NCBI GenBank assembly: GCA_964500675.1
Contig: CAZCNY010000001.1
Location: 496,001 to 560,000, forward strand
Length of the DNA stretch: 64,000 nt
Direction: 5' to 3'
Source: CAMLJR01 sp964500675
GTDB taxonomy: Bacteria; Pseudomonadota; Gammaproteobacteria; Pseudomonadales; CAMLJR01
The position numbers were made by a program, and so were the translations under genes. This document shows positions 17,362 to 27,191 of the stretch, piece after piece. Positions within the stretch are counted from its first letter, which is position 1; every line of letters begins with the position of its first letter. The notes under the pieces were generated by a model, which did not search any database, was not told the DNA's origin, and saw only the letters and a program-made list of their open reading frames with translations.

Positions 17362-20214
17362 TCAGCCGATGCGGGTGAGCAGAGTCGAGGCTTCCTGTTT
17401 CTGCGTGTCAGTACCCTCTTGCAGCACCTCATCGAGAATATCTTTGGCGCCGTCGGTGTCGCCCATATCGATATAGGCACGCGCCAAATCGAGCTTGGTC
17501 GCGACCTCATCGGCATCGGCGAGAAAATCGAAATCGTCACCGCCGTCGTGCGTTGGCGCTTCGGCGATAGGTTGTGGCGGCTCGATCGCTGGGCTGACTG
17601 GGTTCAAACCGGCGAACACATCCAGTTCGGGCTCCGGCTCAGCGATGGGCTCAGGTATCGGCTCACCGAAGCCTGTTTCGTCAAGGCTCAACTCACCAAA
17701 ATCGCTAGCGCTCGTACGTTCGAGTTCGGGTAGCTCAGTGCTGGGCTGGCTCAGATCAAATTCCTCGGGCAAATCGAGATCGCCGCCTAGCTCTACCGGC
17801 TCTTCCGCCGCATGGGAGTCCAGGTCTGCGAGTGTATTGGACATATCCTCCAAATCGCCCAAACTCTCGGCATCACCCATACTACTCAAGGCTTGGTCGA
17901 GATCATCCTCGCCGAGATCTAACTCCAGCTCTTCCTCCTCAAACGACGCCACGCTGCTGTCTGCCGCTTGCGCAGTTTTGAAACCCGAAGTTTCAAAACT
18001 GCTTGAGAGCGTCGATTCGCTTTGCAATCCCCCCGTAAACTGCGCATCGCTCTCGTTTGCAACGAACTCGTCGTCAAGATCGAGATCAAGCTCCGCAGAC
18101 TCCTCTTTTTCAATAACACCCAAATCATTTGAAAAACTGGATTCGAGCGCAGCCAGATCATCACTCACATCCAAGTCGAGATCAGCAGCCGGTGCGGTGG
18201 TCTTATCTGCGGCAGGCGCGCTGTCGAAATCTAGATCAAGATCCAAATCGGGTGCCGCGCTGGCCGCCGCTGCGGCAACTGATGCGCCCGTCGTCGCGCC
18301 GGGTAAGTCATCAAGCCAATTGGCGAGACCATCGACCGACGACAACAAGTCTTTCACGTGCGCAATCGCGCTGCTATCGCCGAGGCTCTGCAACGCAACG
18401 AATTGCTGCCGAAACGCGTCTTTATTGCGCATTTCGACATAAACCTCTAACAGCTTCACGCGCAAATCACTGCGATTGGGCTCGGCATCGATGGCATGCG
18501 TCAACAGATCAACCGCTTGTTGATAGCGCCCGTAAGCAATATAAATATCGGACTCGGCGATCGGATCGCCGGTTTCGGAGCGGACCGTCTTTTTCGGTGC
18601 TTCCGCAGTCGGCTGCTCGACCTCCTTGGCCTCGTGCATCTCGGTTTCGACGGCGGAGGTAACGCTCTTTTCCGCAGCAGTCTCTTCAAAAGCAGCCGTG
18701 TCGAATTTGAAGCTGTCATCCGCATCGAACGACAAGGCATCGGATTCGGCTTGCCGCGCCTCCCACGCTTTACGGCGCTGGCGCTTGATGAGCATCGGGA
18801 TACCCAGTGCCAGCACGATCGCTGCAAGACCGCCGTACAAATAGTAATTGCGATTCGCAACCAGTTGATCAAAAGAGCTCGTCTCGGGCACAGGAACTGC
18901 CGGTTTTGCTGACGGCTTTGGCGCAACAGGGGCCGGAGCAACTGGTGCAGTGGGCGCTGCGCCGACTGCTGGCTCGGTCGCAGCAGGTTCAGGTGTTGAA
19001 ACAACCGGCTTTTCAGTCGCTGGAGCCGGCTGCGGAGCGGGTTTTGCGCCGGCAGGCTTGGACTGCAACGCCGCGAGCTGATCATCTTTCAGTGAGATCA
19101 AACGCTGTAAGGTCGCGATCTGACGCTCCATATCATCCAGGCGCGATTGCAGCTCCTTGTTGTCGCGCTTACCTTTCTCAAGCGCCTCTTGGCTCTCGGT
19201 CAGCTGCTGACGCAACGCTTCGAGGCCTTTTCCGGAGCCGCCACGGCCAGCCGAACCTTTATCCGTCTCACCCGCAGTGGCAATCGATAAACGCGCCTGC
19301 TCGCGAAAGCCACTTTCCTTTTTGGATGGCTCAGGAGCGCTCGCGTCCAATTGTGGCCCAGCCGCAGGTGCTTTCACGGAATTGGTGGAGCCCGACGTGC
19401 GCGAGCCGTGCCACTGCTGCGTCTGCGATTCAACTTCCTGCGCAGCTTCCGCTGCCGTGATCGCACGTACATCGTCGGCATTGGGCAAACGCAGCACGTA
19501 GCCGGATTTGATTAAATTGACGTTATTGCGAATGAAAACCTGGGGGTTGGCGCGTTGAATCGCAATCATCGTTTGCGCCACCGACACATCGCTTGCGGGC
19601 TTGAAACGCGCCGCGATCTTCGACAACGTATCGTAAACCTGAATTCGGTATTCACCCGACTTATCCGCTGCCGGTAACGACATATCGGCAGGCGGCGCAG
19701 ATTTCGTAGTTTCAGTTTCCGTCTTTACGGTCGGCGGCTGCACCGCCCGTGACTTTGCGCTTTGCGCTCCCGCGCTCGCGGCGGGCGTCACCGGCGTCGC
19801 AGCCTTATTCGCGCTAAACGTCGGCGGGTCGAGCAACACGGCAAACTCGCGCAGCAAGCGCCCGTTCGGCCAACGCGCTTCAAGGACGAAATTGAGATAG
19901 GGCTCGACGACCGGTTCACGCGTGGTCACTTTGATGGTGGCACCGCCGTGCCCATCCATATCGACGGTGAAACGCAAGTTGGTCAGGAAGAAATCGCGAT
20001 CGACGCCGGCACGCTGGAAATCGTCGGGAGCAGCCAACTGGATTTTGATTTGACTCGGATCGAGATCGCCGGTATCGAGCAACTTAATTTCAGCGTTCAG
20101 CGGCTGGTTTAGCGCCGACTTGACCGACAGATTCCCCAGCCCCATCGCATCGGCAAAATTTGCCTGCAATGCACTCAATGCCAATATCGCGACGGCGAGT
20201 TTCTTCCGAACCAT
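17362..20214 (-). CDS. fimV: FimV-family polar hub protein
   Basis: About 950 residues from ATG 20214, where a signal peptide begins (KKLAVAILALSALQANFADA). Domains in order: the FimV N-terminal domain (GLGNLSVKSALNQPLNAEI), a LysM peptidoglycan-binding domain (about residues 190-250), a coiled coil (QQLTESQEALEKGKRDN), a Pro/Ala linker, one transmembrane helix (YYLYGGLAAIVLALGIPML), a long acidic Asp/Glu/Leu/Ser-rich cytoplasmic region with TPR-like segments, and the C-terminal FimV domain (KLDLARAYIDMGDTDGAKDIL). FimV organises the cell pole, type IV pilus assembly and cAMP signalling in Pseudomonas. The acidic region contains many LDLDLD-type repeats. Confidence 0.93.
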   Translation of the reverse strand: MVRKKLAVAILALSALQANFADAMGLGNLSVKSALNQPLNAEIKLLDTGDLDPSQIKIQLAAPDDFQRAGVDRDFFLTNLRFTVDMDGHGGATIKVTTREPVVEPYLNFVLEARWPNGRLLREFAVLLDPPTFSANKAATPVTPAASAGAQSAKSRAVQPPTVKTETETTKSAPPADMSLPAADKSGEYRIQVYDTLSKIAARFKPASDVSVAQTMIAIQRANPQVFIRNNVNLIKSGYVLRLPNADDVRAITAAEAAQEVESQTQQWHGSRTSGSTNSVKAPAAGPQLDASAPEPSKKESGFREQARLSIATAGETDKGSAGRGGSGKGLEALRQQLTESQEALEKGKRDNKELQSRLDDMERQIATLQRLISLKDDQLAALQSKPAGAKPAPQPAPATEKPVVSTPEPAATEPAVGAAPTAPVAPAPVAPKPSAKPAVPVPETSSFDQLVANRNYYLYGGLAAIVLALGIPMLIKRQRRKAWEARQAESDALSFDADDSFKFDTAAFEETAAEKSVTSAVETEMHEAKEVEQPTAEAPKKTVRSETGDPIAESDIYIAYGRYQQAVDLLTHAIDAEPNRSDLRVKLLEVYVEMRNKDAFRQQFVALQSLGDSSAIAHVKDLLSSVDGLANWLDDLPGATTGASVAAAAASAAPDLDLDLDFDSAPAADKTTAPAADLDLDVSDDLAALESSFSNDLGVIEKEESAELDLDLDDEFVANESDAQFTGGLQSESTLSSSFETSGFKTAQAADSSVASFEEEELELDLGEDDLDQALSSMGDAESLGDLEDMSNTLADLDSHAAEEPVELGGDLDLPEEFDLSQPSTELPELERTSASDFGELSLDETGFGEPIPEPIAEPEPELDVFAGLNPVSPAIEPPQPIAEAPTHDGGDDFDFLADADEVATKLDLARAYIDMGDTDGAKDILDEVLQEGTDTQKQEASTLLTRIG

Positions 20215-20336
20215 GTTATCTACCCTGCAATCTCGCTGAGAATTTACCGCCAGCCATCTGGAAAGCCGCGACCTCACACCTCGCCGGGATATCCAAAAAG
20301 CTAGAATATGATTTTAGTAATCGGCGTAAGTATTAG

Positions 20337-21359
20337 TTACAGATGGCTTTTAAGCAAGGTTTCGGCAATGGCAACACTGTTAATTGCCGCACCCTTCCGA
20401 ATGTTATCGGCGGCAGTCCACAATTCCAGCCGGCGCGACCCCTTCGCCTGCTGAATGCAGCGACTCACAAAAACCGTGTCGGTCGCTGTTCCAATCGACA
20501 CCGGACTGACCGACTCGGAGGGCGTGTCACCAAACTCAAGCCCGGCCATCCGAAGCGTTTCGCGAACCTGTTGCAGCGAGCAATCCCCTGACGCTTCGAG
20601 CCGAACGATCTGGCTATGACCGTAAAACACCGGCACGAATGCTTGGCTCATCACCACTTCAAGCTGCCCATCTTTTAGAAGCTTTTTCACTTCTTCAGCG
20701 CCGCTCAATTCATCGAGGGTATAGTCGCTTTCGCCTGCTGCGTCAAACGCGGGGAGAAGATTAAAGGCGATTTGCGAGGGAAATAACTTTGGCTCAATCG
20801 CCTGTACATTTAACAAACGCGCGGTTTGACCCGCGAGCTCACTAACACCGGATTTACCGAGAGCCGACACCGCGAGCATGGTCGTGATATCAACTCGACG
20901 CAATCCAAATTTTTGCTGCAACGGAAACAGCGCGGCGCAAGCCTGAACGACAGGGGCGGCTGGACTCGCGATAATTTGCGGCGCCGCCAGTTCCGCTACA
21001 CAACTCGCATTGATTTCCGGAATCACGAGCGGCACGTCGGGATTGAGCCGAAACTGACTGCTGACATCGATCACCCAGCAGCCGGCTTTAACCGCGCGCG
21101 GCGCATGTTTTTTCGCAACCGCTTTTGGCGCACAGAAAAACGCAATCTGGCAGCACGCAAAATCGAAATCATCGATCGCTTCGATACGCACCGGCCGTTC
21201 GTTGAACATCGCGGTATCGTTGGTCGACTTTTTCCGCCCGAGCGCGTAAAGCTTGTCGATTGAAAAATTGCGCTCGACCAGCACTGACAACAATGCCTCG
21301 CCGACTGCACCGGTGGCACCAATCACTGCCACCGACAAACCGACACGAGTTTCCGTCAT
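20337..21359 (-). CDS. usg: Usg-like aspartate-semialdehyde dehydrogenase homologue lacking the catalytic cysteine
   Basis: 340 residues with the ASADH fold: Rossmann motif VAVIGATGAVGEALLSVL at the N-terminus and the dimerisation domain after residue 130. In active enzymes the nucleophile sits in a PNCS/T motif; here the aligned stretch IIASPAAPVVQA (129-140) has alanine at that position (residue 135). This is the condition seen in Usg-1 proteins encoded beside leuB/asd in proteobacteria. It is therefore probably not an active dehydrogenase. It lies 22 bp downstream of the genuine asd gene on the same strand. Confidence 0.85.
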   Translation of the reverse strand: MTETRVGLSVAVIGATGAVGEALLSVLVERNFSIDKLYALGRKKSTNDTAMFNERPVRIEAIDDFDFACCQIAFFCAPKAVAKKHAPRAVKAGCWVIDVSSQFRLNPDVPLVIPEINASCVAELAAPQIIASPAAPVVQACAALFPLQQKFGLRRVDITTMLAVSALGKSGVSELAGQTARLLNVQAIEPKLFPSQIAFNLLPAFDAAGESDYTLDELSGAEEVKKLLKDGQLEVVMSQAFVPVFYGHSQIVRLEASGDCSLQQVRETLRMAGLEFGDTPSESVSPVSIGTATDTVFVSRCIQQAKGSRRLELWTAADNIRKGAAINSVAIAETLLKSHL

Positions 21360-21381
21360 CCCAATTGGCCTCGTGTACCCA

Positions 21382-22491
21382 TTACCGCGCTTCTCGCAAA
21401 AGGCGCAGCATGCGGCGCAGCGGCTCAGCCGCGCCCCACAACAATTGATCGCCGATCACAAACACGCTGATATATTCAGGACCCATATTGAGTTTACGCA
21501 CTCGACCAACGCCGATCTGCAAGCCACCCGTGATCGATACAGGCGTCAATTCCTTCGCGGTGATTTCACGTTGATTCGGCACCCATTTCACCCACGGATT
21601 GCCTGATTTGATCAGCGTTTCGATTTCGCCGAGCGGCAAATCTTTTTTCAGTTTCAACGTCAGCGCTAGGCTGTGACAGCGCATCGCGCCGATGCGCACA
21701 CACAAACCATCGACCGGAATTGTTTTTTGCGTACCGAGAATCTTGTTGATCTCGGCCTGACCTTTCCATTCTTCTTTCGATTGGCCGTTATCGAGCTGTT
21801 TATCGATCCACGGAATCAAACCACCCGCGAGCGGCGCATCGAAAAATTCGTGCGGCACATCGTCGCGAATCGTTTGCGCAACCTTGCGATCGATGTCGAG
21901 AATCGACGACGCCGGCGTCGCGAGTTGATCGGCAACGGCGGCGTGAATCACGCCCATGCCTTTGAGCAATTCGCGCATGTGATTGGCGCCGCCGCCCGAA
22001 GCCGCTTGATAGGTCATCGAGCTGACCCATTCGACGAGACCTTCACGAAACAAACCGTTCACACCCATCAACAAAATACTGTTTGTACAGTTGCCGCCGA
22101 TGAAGTTTTTAATACCGCGCTTCAAACCATCGCGAATCAAATCGCCGTTGACCGGATCGAGAATAATGAGCGCGTCGCTTTCCATACGCAGCGTGGAGGC
22201 GGCATCGATCCAGTAACCTTGCCAGCCGGCTTGACGCAATTTCGGAAATACTTCCGTCGTGTAATCGCCGCCCTGACAGGAAATAATCGCGTCGAGTTTT
22301 TTGAGCTCATCGATATCGAAAGCATCTTTGAGCGGCGCTTTCGTTTTTGCAAATGCAGGACCTTCGCCGCCGACATTCGAGGTCGTGAAAAATACCGCGC
22401 CGATACTGTCAAAATCATTTTCCTGCTGCATGCGCTCCATCAGCACGGAACCAACCATGCCGCGCCAACCGACAAAACCTACGCTTTTCAT
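21382..22491 (-). CDS. asd: Aspartate-semialdehyde dehydrogenase
   Basis: 369 residues from ATG 22491 (AGGTGATCAAA upstream). It reduces aspartyl phosphate to the semialdehyde for Lys/Met/Thr and diaminopimelate synthesis. The N-terminus KSVGFVGWRGMVGSVLMERM is the NADP motif; the catalytic cysteine is C135 in FIGGNCTNSILLM; the substrate-binding QAASGGGANHMREL follows. The longer Gram-negative form of the enzyme, full length. It follows leuB by 13 bp. Confidence 0.96.
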   Translation of the reverse strand: MKSVGFVGWRGMVGSVLMERMQQENDFDSIGAVFFTTSNVGGEGPAFAKTKAPLKDAFDIDELKKLDAIISCQGGDYTTEVFPKLRQAGWQGYWIDAASTLRMESDALIILDPVNGDLIRDGLKRGIKNFIGGNCTNSILLMGVNGLFREGLVEWVSSMTYQAASGGGANHMRELLKGMGVIHAAVADQLATPASSILDIDRKVAQTIRDDVPHEFFDAPLAGGLIPWIDKQLDNGQSKEEWKGQAEINKILGTQKTIPVDGLCVRIGAMRCHSLALTLKLKKDLPLGEIETLIKSGNPWVKWVPNQREITAKELTPVSITGGLQIGVGRVRKLNMGPEYISVFVIGDQLLWGAAEPLRRMLRLLREAR

Positions 22492-22504
22492 TTTGATCAC
22501 CTGA

Positions 22505-23584
22505 TTAGCTTCGTAATGCTTTTGCGACAGCATCGCCCATTTGCCCCGTGCTTACCAATTGAGTGCCGGGCGTGTAGATATCGGGCGTACGCAAGCCCTG
22601 ATCGAGCACAACGCCGATCGCTTTTTCAATCGCATCGGCTGCCGTCGGTGCACCGAGCGAATAACGCAACATCATCGCCGCCGACAAAATCATCGCGAGC
22701 GGATTCGCTTTACCCTGCCCTGCGATATCGGGAGCAGAGCCGTGACACGGCTCGTACATACCCGCACCGCTTTCGTTAAGCGAAGCCGATGGCAGCATGC
22801 CGATCGAGCCCGTTAACATCGCGGCTTCGTCCGATAAAATATCGCCGAATAAATTGCCCGTGACGATCACATCGAACTGCTTCGGCGCGCGCACCAGCTG
22901 CATCGCCGCGTTATCGACATACATGTGCGAAAGTTCGACATCGGAATACTCCTTCGCCACTTCTTCCATGACTTCGCGCCAGAGCACAGTCGATTCCATC
23001 ACGTTGGCCTTATCGACCGAGCACACTTTTTTGCCGCGTTTGCGCGCGAGATCGAACGCCAGTCTACCGACGCGGCGCACTTCGGATTCCGAGTATTTAT
23101 CGGTGTTGAAACCTTCGCGCTCGCCGTTTGCGAGCGTGCGAATGCCGCGTGGCTCGCCGAAATAAATACCACCCGTCAATTCGCGCACGATTAAAATATC
23201 GAGACCCGCGACGAGTTCTTTTTTCAACGATGATGCATCCGCGAGTTGCGGATATAAAATCGCAGGCCGCAAATTGCCGAACAGTCCCAATTCGGAACGA
23301 ATTTTCAACAAACCTTTTTCGGGGCGAATCGCGCGATCGAGTTTATCCCACTTCGGTCCGCCGATCGCGGCAAACAACACGGCATCGCTCGCACGCGCTT
23401 TGTCGAGCGTTTCGTCGGGCAACGGCACCCCCGCTGCATCGATTGCCGCGCCGCCCATCAACGCTTCATCGAACTGCAAATCGAGAGCAAATTGCTCGTT
23501 GATAACATCCAATACTTTGCGCGCTTCAACGGTTATTTCAGGGCCGATACCGTCGCCGGAAATCACCAGAATTTTTTTGGCCAT
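22505..23584 (-). CDS. leuB: 3-isopropylmalate dehydrogenase
   Basis: 359 residues of the isocitrate/isopropylmalate dehydrogenase family. The start KKILVISGDGIGPEITVEA, the substrate loop VRELTGGIYFGEPRG, the signature NLFGDILSDEAAMLTGSIGML and the cofactor motif HGSAPDIAGQGKANPLAM identify LeuB (NAD-dependent, leucine pathway). It follows leuD by 14 bp in the leuCDB operon. Confidence 0.97.
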   Translation of the reverse strand: MAKKILVISGDGIGPEITVEARKVLDVINEQFALDLQFDEALMGGAAIDAAGVPLPDETLDKARASDAVLFAAIGGPKWDKLDRAIRPEKGLLKIRSELGLFGNLRPAILYPQLADASSLKKELVAGLDILIVRELTGGIYFGEPRGIRTLANGEREGFNTDKYSESEVRRVGRLAFDLARKRGKKVCSVDKANVMESTVLWREVMEEVAKEYSDVELSHMYVDNAAMQLVRAPKQFDVIVTGNLFGDILSDEAAMLTGSIGMLPSASLNESGAGMYEPCHGSAPDIAGQGKANPLAMILSAAMMLRYSLGAPTAADAIEKAIGVVLDQGLRTPDIYTPGTQLVSTGQMGDAVAKALRS

Positions 23585-23598
23585 CTAACTAACCCTAA

Positions 23599-24246
23599 TT
23601 ATTGCAACGGAGTGAACAACCATGGCGCGTGTTGCTGCCATTGTTGCTCGAAAGTTCTAATCGCATCGACGTCTTTCAGCGTAATACCGATATCATCGAG
23701 GCCGTTGATCAGGCAGTATTTGCTGAACTCGCCGACTTCGAATACAAACTCCTCGTCGCTCGGCGTGCGCACTTTTTGCGCCGGCAAATCAATCGTCAAT
23801 TGATAACCTTCGCTCGAATACATTTCTTTAAACAACTTATCGACGATGTCCGCGCTCAACACGATCGGCAGTACGCCATTCTTGAAGCAGTTGTTGAAGA
23901 AAATATCGGCAAAGCTCGGTGCGATCACGCAGCGAAAGCCATAGTCTTCAAGCGCCCACGGCGCATGCTCGCGGCTCGATCCACAACCGAAGTTTTCACG
24001 CGCCAATAAAACCGAAGCATTTTTGTAGCGCGGAAAATTCAGCGGAAACTCGGGATTAAGCGGGCGCTGACTGCAATCCTGCCCCGGTTGGCCCTCATCG
24101 AGATAGCGCAGTGCATCGAACAAATTCGGACCGAAACCGCTGCGCTTGATCGACTTCAAAAACTGCTTCGGGATAATCAAATCGGTGTCGACATTGGCGC
24201 GATCCATCGGCGCTGCGATACCAGTCAATACGGTAAACGGTTTCAT
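23599..24246 (-). CDS. leuD: 3-isopropylmalate dehydratase small subunit
   Basis: 215 residues. It partners with LeuC to isomerise 2- to 3-isopropylmalate. Typical motifs are NVDTDLIIPKQFLKSI and GCGSSREHAPWALEDYGF. Its start codon directly abuts the leuC stop, which implies translational coupling. Length is normal for the proteobacterial protein. Confidence 0.97.
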   Translation of the reverse strand: MKPFTVLTGIAAPMDRANVDTDLIIPKQFLKSIKRSGFGPNLFDALRYLDEGQPGQDCSQRPLNPEFPLNFPRYKNASVLLARENFGCGSSREHAPWALEDYGFRCVIAPSFADIFFNNCFKNGVLPIVLSADIVDKLFKEMYSSEGYQLTIDLPAQKVRTPSDEEFVFEVGEFSKYCLINGLDDIGITLKDVDAIRTFEQQWQQHAPWLFTPLQ

Positions 24247-25683
24247 TTAAGCACTCTCTCCCACATTGAACGCCCGCACATCAACAAAATGACCGGCAAT
24301 TGCCGCCGCCGCCGCCATCGCCGGGCTCACCAAATGCGTGCGCCCACCGAAACCCTGCCGCCCCTCGAAATTTCTGTTAGATGTGGAGGCGCAGTGCTCG
24401 CCCGGCAATAATTTATCGGCATTCATCGCGAGGCACATCGAACAGCTCGGCGCGCGCCACTCCAAACCGGCTTCGGCAAAAACTTTATCGAGCCCCTCTT
24501 TCTCAGCCTGTGCTTTGACTTGCGCAGAGCCCGGTACAACGAGCACTTGCTTCAAACTCGCCGCGACTTTTTTTCCCTTCACGACATTCGCCGCCGCGCG
24601 CAAATCTTCGATGCGCGAATTTGTGCACGAGCCGATAAATACGCGATCGAGTTTAATGCTCGTGATCGCCTGATTCGCTTGCAAGCCCATATATTCGAGC
24701 GCGCGCTCGACGGCTTTGCGTTTGCCAGGATCGGAAATTTCCGCCGGATTGGGCACTTTCGCATCGACAGGCAAAACCATTTCGGGCGACGTGCCCCAGC
24801 TCACTTGCGGTTTGATTGCACTGCCGTCGATTTCGGCGACGCGATCGAATCGCGCACCGGCATCGCTGTGCAGCGTTTTCCAATACGCGACGGCTTTGTC
24901 CCACAGATCGCCTTTCGGCGCATACGGACGGCCTTTGACGTAATCGAGCGTAATGTCATCAACGGCAACCATACCGACGCGCGCACCGGCTTCGATCGCC
25001 ATATTGCACACGGTCATGCGACCTTCCATCGACATCGCGCGAATCACATCGCCGCCGAATTCGATCGCGCAGCCCGTGCCGCCCGCCGTGCCGATTTCGC
25101 CGATCACCGCGAGCACGACATCTTTTGCAGTAACACCCGCGCCGAGTTTGCCGTTCACTTTTACTAAAAAGTTTTTGGATTTTTTCTGAATCAAACACTG
25201 CGTCGCGAGCACGTGTTCGACTTCCGATGTGCCGATGCCGTGCGCGAGCGCACCGAGCGCGCCGTGCGTCGATGTGTGCGAATCGCCGCACACCACCGTC
25301 ATGCCGGGCAGTACCAAACCCTGCTCGGGGCCGATGACGTGCACGATACCCTGGCGCGCGTCGTTGATTTTGAATTCGAGAATGCCGAGGTCTACGCAAT
25401 TTTCATCGAGCGTCTGCACCTGAATGCGCGACACGCCATCGACGATTCCGGCGACACCGGCTTTGCGCTCGCTCACATCGGAGGGCACGTTGTGATCGGG
25501 CGTCGCGACATTCGCATCGATGCGCCACGGTTTGCGGCCAGCCAAACGCAGTCCCTCGAACGCCTGCGGCGAAGTCACTTCGTGCAGCAGATGGCGATCG
25601 ATATAAATGAGTCCGGTGCCGTCGTCGCGCATTTTCACCAAATGCGCGTCCCACAATTTGTCGTAGAGCGTTTTGCCTGCCAT
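24247..25683 (-). CDS. leuC: 3-isopropylmalate dehydratase large subunit
   Basis: 478 residues, an aconitase-family [4Fe-4S] enzyme. Cluster cysteines are seen in VFIGSCTNSRIEDLRAAA and in APSCSMCLAMNADKL, and the family start is TLYDKLWDAHLV. It is the first gene of leuCDB and is preceded by a promoter-like sequence at 25722-25750. A divergent LysR regulator begins 114 bp upstream, a common arrangement for a leucine-pathway regulator. Confidence 0.97.
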   Translation of the reverse strand: MAGKTLYDKLWDAHLVKMRDDGTGLIYIDRHLLHEVTSPQAFEGLRLAGRKPWRIDANVATPDHNVPSDVSERKAGVAGIVDGVSRIQVQTLDENCVDLGILEFKINDARQGIVHVIGPEQGLVLPGMTVVCGDSHTSTHGALGALAHGIGTSEVEHVLATQCLIQKKSKNFLVKVNGKLGAGVTAKDVVLAVIGEIGTAGGTGCAIEFGGDVIRAMSMEGRMTVCNMAIEAGARVGMVAVDDITLDYVKGRPYAPKGDLWDKAVAYWKTLHSDAGARFDRVAEIDGSAIKPQVSWGTSPEMVLPVDAKVPNPAEISDPGKRKAVERALEYMGLQANQAITSIKLDRVFIGSCTNSRIEDLRAAANVVKGKKVAASLKQVLVVPGSAQVKAQAEKEGLDKVFAEAGLEWRAPSCSMCLAMNADKLLPGEHCASTSNRNFEGRQGFGGRTHLVSPAMAAAAAIAGHFVDVRAFNVGESA

Positions 25684-25721
25684 ATCGCACCTAAAACCTG
25701 TTCAAGGTGATTGATGACGAA

Positions 25722-25750
25722 ATTCTAAGGGCCATTGACAAATAAAACAA
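25722..25750 (-). promoter_or_regulatory. Candidate sigma-70 promoter of leuCDB
   Basis: On the minus strand TTGTTT (25750-25745) and TAGAAT (25727-25722) are separated by 17 bp. Transcription would start near 25715, leaving a leader of about 30 nt before the leuC ATG, which has AGGT as its ribosome-binding site. The site lies in the shared leuC/lysR intergenic region. Confidence 0.5.
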
Positions 25751-25797
25751 ATTCATCTTTTTTATAGAAACGATTCCTTTTGAGAATACATTGAGCC

Positions 25798-26673
25798 ATG
25801 GATACGCAACTGCTCCAGGCCTTCGCCGCCGTCGCCGAAGCCGCCTCGTTTTCGAGCGCCGCCGAAGCGCTGCACCTGACCCAGCCCGCCGTGAGCAAAC
25901 GCATCGCGCTGCTCGAAAGCCAGCTGGATTGCAGCTTATTCGATCGCATCGGCCGTCAAATCACATTGACCGAAGCCGGCCGCGCACTGCTGCCGCACGC
26001 GCAATCGGTGCTACAGGAATTACGCGCGGCCAAGCGACATATTCAGGATTTGCGCGGCGGCGTCACCGGCCTGCTGACGATGGGGATCAGCCACCATATG
26101 GGTTTGCATCGCTTGCCCGACGTGCTGAAAAAATTCACGCAACAATATCCCGACGTGCGCCTCGACGTCGATTTTCTCGATTCCGAAGAAGCCTACGAGC
26201 GCGTACTGCTCGGCGAAGTGGAGCTCGGCGTGATCACACTTGCACCCGAGGAGAAAATTTCCCTGCAACAAATTCCGATATGGAAAGATGAACTCGTCGT
26301 CACGCTCGCGCGCAATCATCCGCTCGCGCAGCAGACGCGCGTGACCGCGAAAGCACTGAGTCAATATCGCGCAATATTGCCCGGGCTCAACACCTACACG
26401 GGCCGCATCATCAAAGCGTTATTCGAAGAGCAAAAATTACCGCTCGATGTATCGATGTCGACGAATTATTTGGAAACCATCAAAGTCATGGTCTCAATCG
26501 GTCTCGGCTGGAGTGTATTGCCGAAAACATTGATCGATCATTCATTGCGCGGATTGAATTTGAGCGGGCAAAAGATGAGCCGCAATCTCGGTGTCGTCAT
26601 GCACCGCGAACGCAGTTTGTCGAATGCGGCGAATGCATTTTTACAGTTACTGCTCGCAGAAACAGAAAAATGA
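25798..26673 (+). CDS. LysR-family transcriptional regulator, probably of leuCDB
   Basis: 291 residues. The N-terminal winged helix-turn-helix has the LysR signature (LLQAFAAVAEAASFSSAAEAL then HLTQPAVSKRIALLES). An effector-binding domain of the PBP type follows. Divergent transcription from leuC with a 114-bp shared control region suggests it regulates leucine synthesis; that link is inferred from position. The effector cannot be read from the sequence. It ends 1 bp before the convergent flavodoxin-like gene. Confidence 0.9.
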   Translation: MDTQLLQAFAAVAEAASFSSAAEALHLTQPAVSKRIALLESQLDCSLFDRIGRQITLTEAGRALLPHAQSVLQELRAAKRHIQDLRGGVTGLLTMGISHHMGLHRLPDVLKKFTQQYPDVRLDVDFLDSEEAYERVLLGEVELGVITLAPEEKISLQQIPIWKDELVVTLARNHPLAQQTRVTAKALSQYRAILPGLNTYTGRIIKALFEEQKLPLDVSMSTNYLETIKVMVSIGLGWSVLPKTLIDHSLRGLNLSGQKMSRNLGVVMHRERSLSNAANAFLQLLLAETEK

Positions 26674-26674
26674 T

Positions 26675-27136
26675 TCAAAAAATACCGAGCGCAAGGCCAG
26701 CCGCTATCGTCAAGCCCAATTCTTCACAGCGTTTTAAATCGCTCGCGTTAATATCGCCGCGCACGATGATCGGTTCCACCACTTCCCGCATCGGATAACC
26801 GGAGACAATACGCTGCAATTGCCGCACGGCACCGCGCCCGTCGTTGCCCGTACCGCAAAATATCGCATACGGCAAACTGCGCTGCGGCGCGTGTTGCTGA
26901 TAAGGATAAAAAGTGCGCGCGAGAAAATCCGTGAGGCCGCCCGAGAGATAACCAAAATTTTCGGCCGAACCGAAAATCACGGCATCGGCCCATAATAAAT
27001 CATGCGTATTCGCATCGAAGGCGCGCGACAAGCGCGCTTCGACCGTTTCTTCCTGTTGCGCGCCACACAGTACCGCTTGCGCGAGCTTGGTGTTGGTGCC
27101 CGATTGCGAGTGATAGACAATCAGCAAATGCTTCAT
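26675..27136 (-). CDS. Flavodoxin-like / NAD(P)H-dependent FMN oxidoreductase family protein
   Basis: 153 residues. The N-terminus LLIVYHSQSGTNTKLAQAV is the flavodoxin phosphate-binding loop, followed by DAVIFGSAENFGYLSGGLTDFL, a typical flavin-ring contact region, and FCGTGNDGRGAV. Likely a small FMN-binding electron carrier or reductase; the partner is unknown. Its start codon lies in a 17-bp tandem repeat shared with the intergenic space to the VanZ gene (27133-27191). Confidence 0.8.
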   Translation of the reverse strand: MKHLLIVYHSQSGTNTKLAQAVLCGAQQEETVEARLSRAFDANTHDLLWADAVIFGSAENFGYLSGGLTDFLARTFYPYQQHAPQRSLPYAIFCGTGNDGRGAVRQLQRIVSGYPMREVVEPIIVRGDINASDLKRCEELGLTIAAGLALGIF

Positions 27137-27191
27137 TGCGTGCGTTTGTTCATTGCGTGCGCTTGCTCATTGCGGGCAGGTATTCATTCCG
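27133..27191. repeat. 17-bp tandem repeat (about 3.5 copies) at a gene boundary
   Basis: Units TCATTGCGTGCGTTTGT (27133-27149), TCATTGCGTGCGCTTGC (27150-27166), TCATTGCGGGCAGGTAT (27167-27183) and the start of a fourth (27184-27191). The first TCAT contains the start codon of the flavodoxin-like gene, and the last TCA is the stop codon of the VanZ gene, both on the minus strand. The array therefore fills the whole gap between them. Confidence 0.8.
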
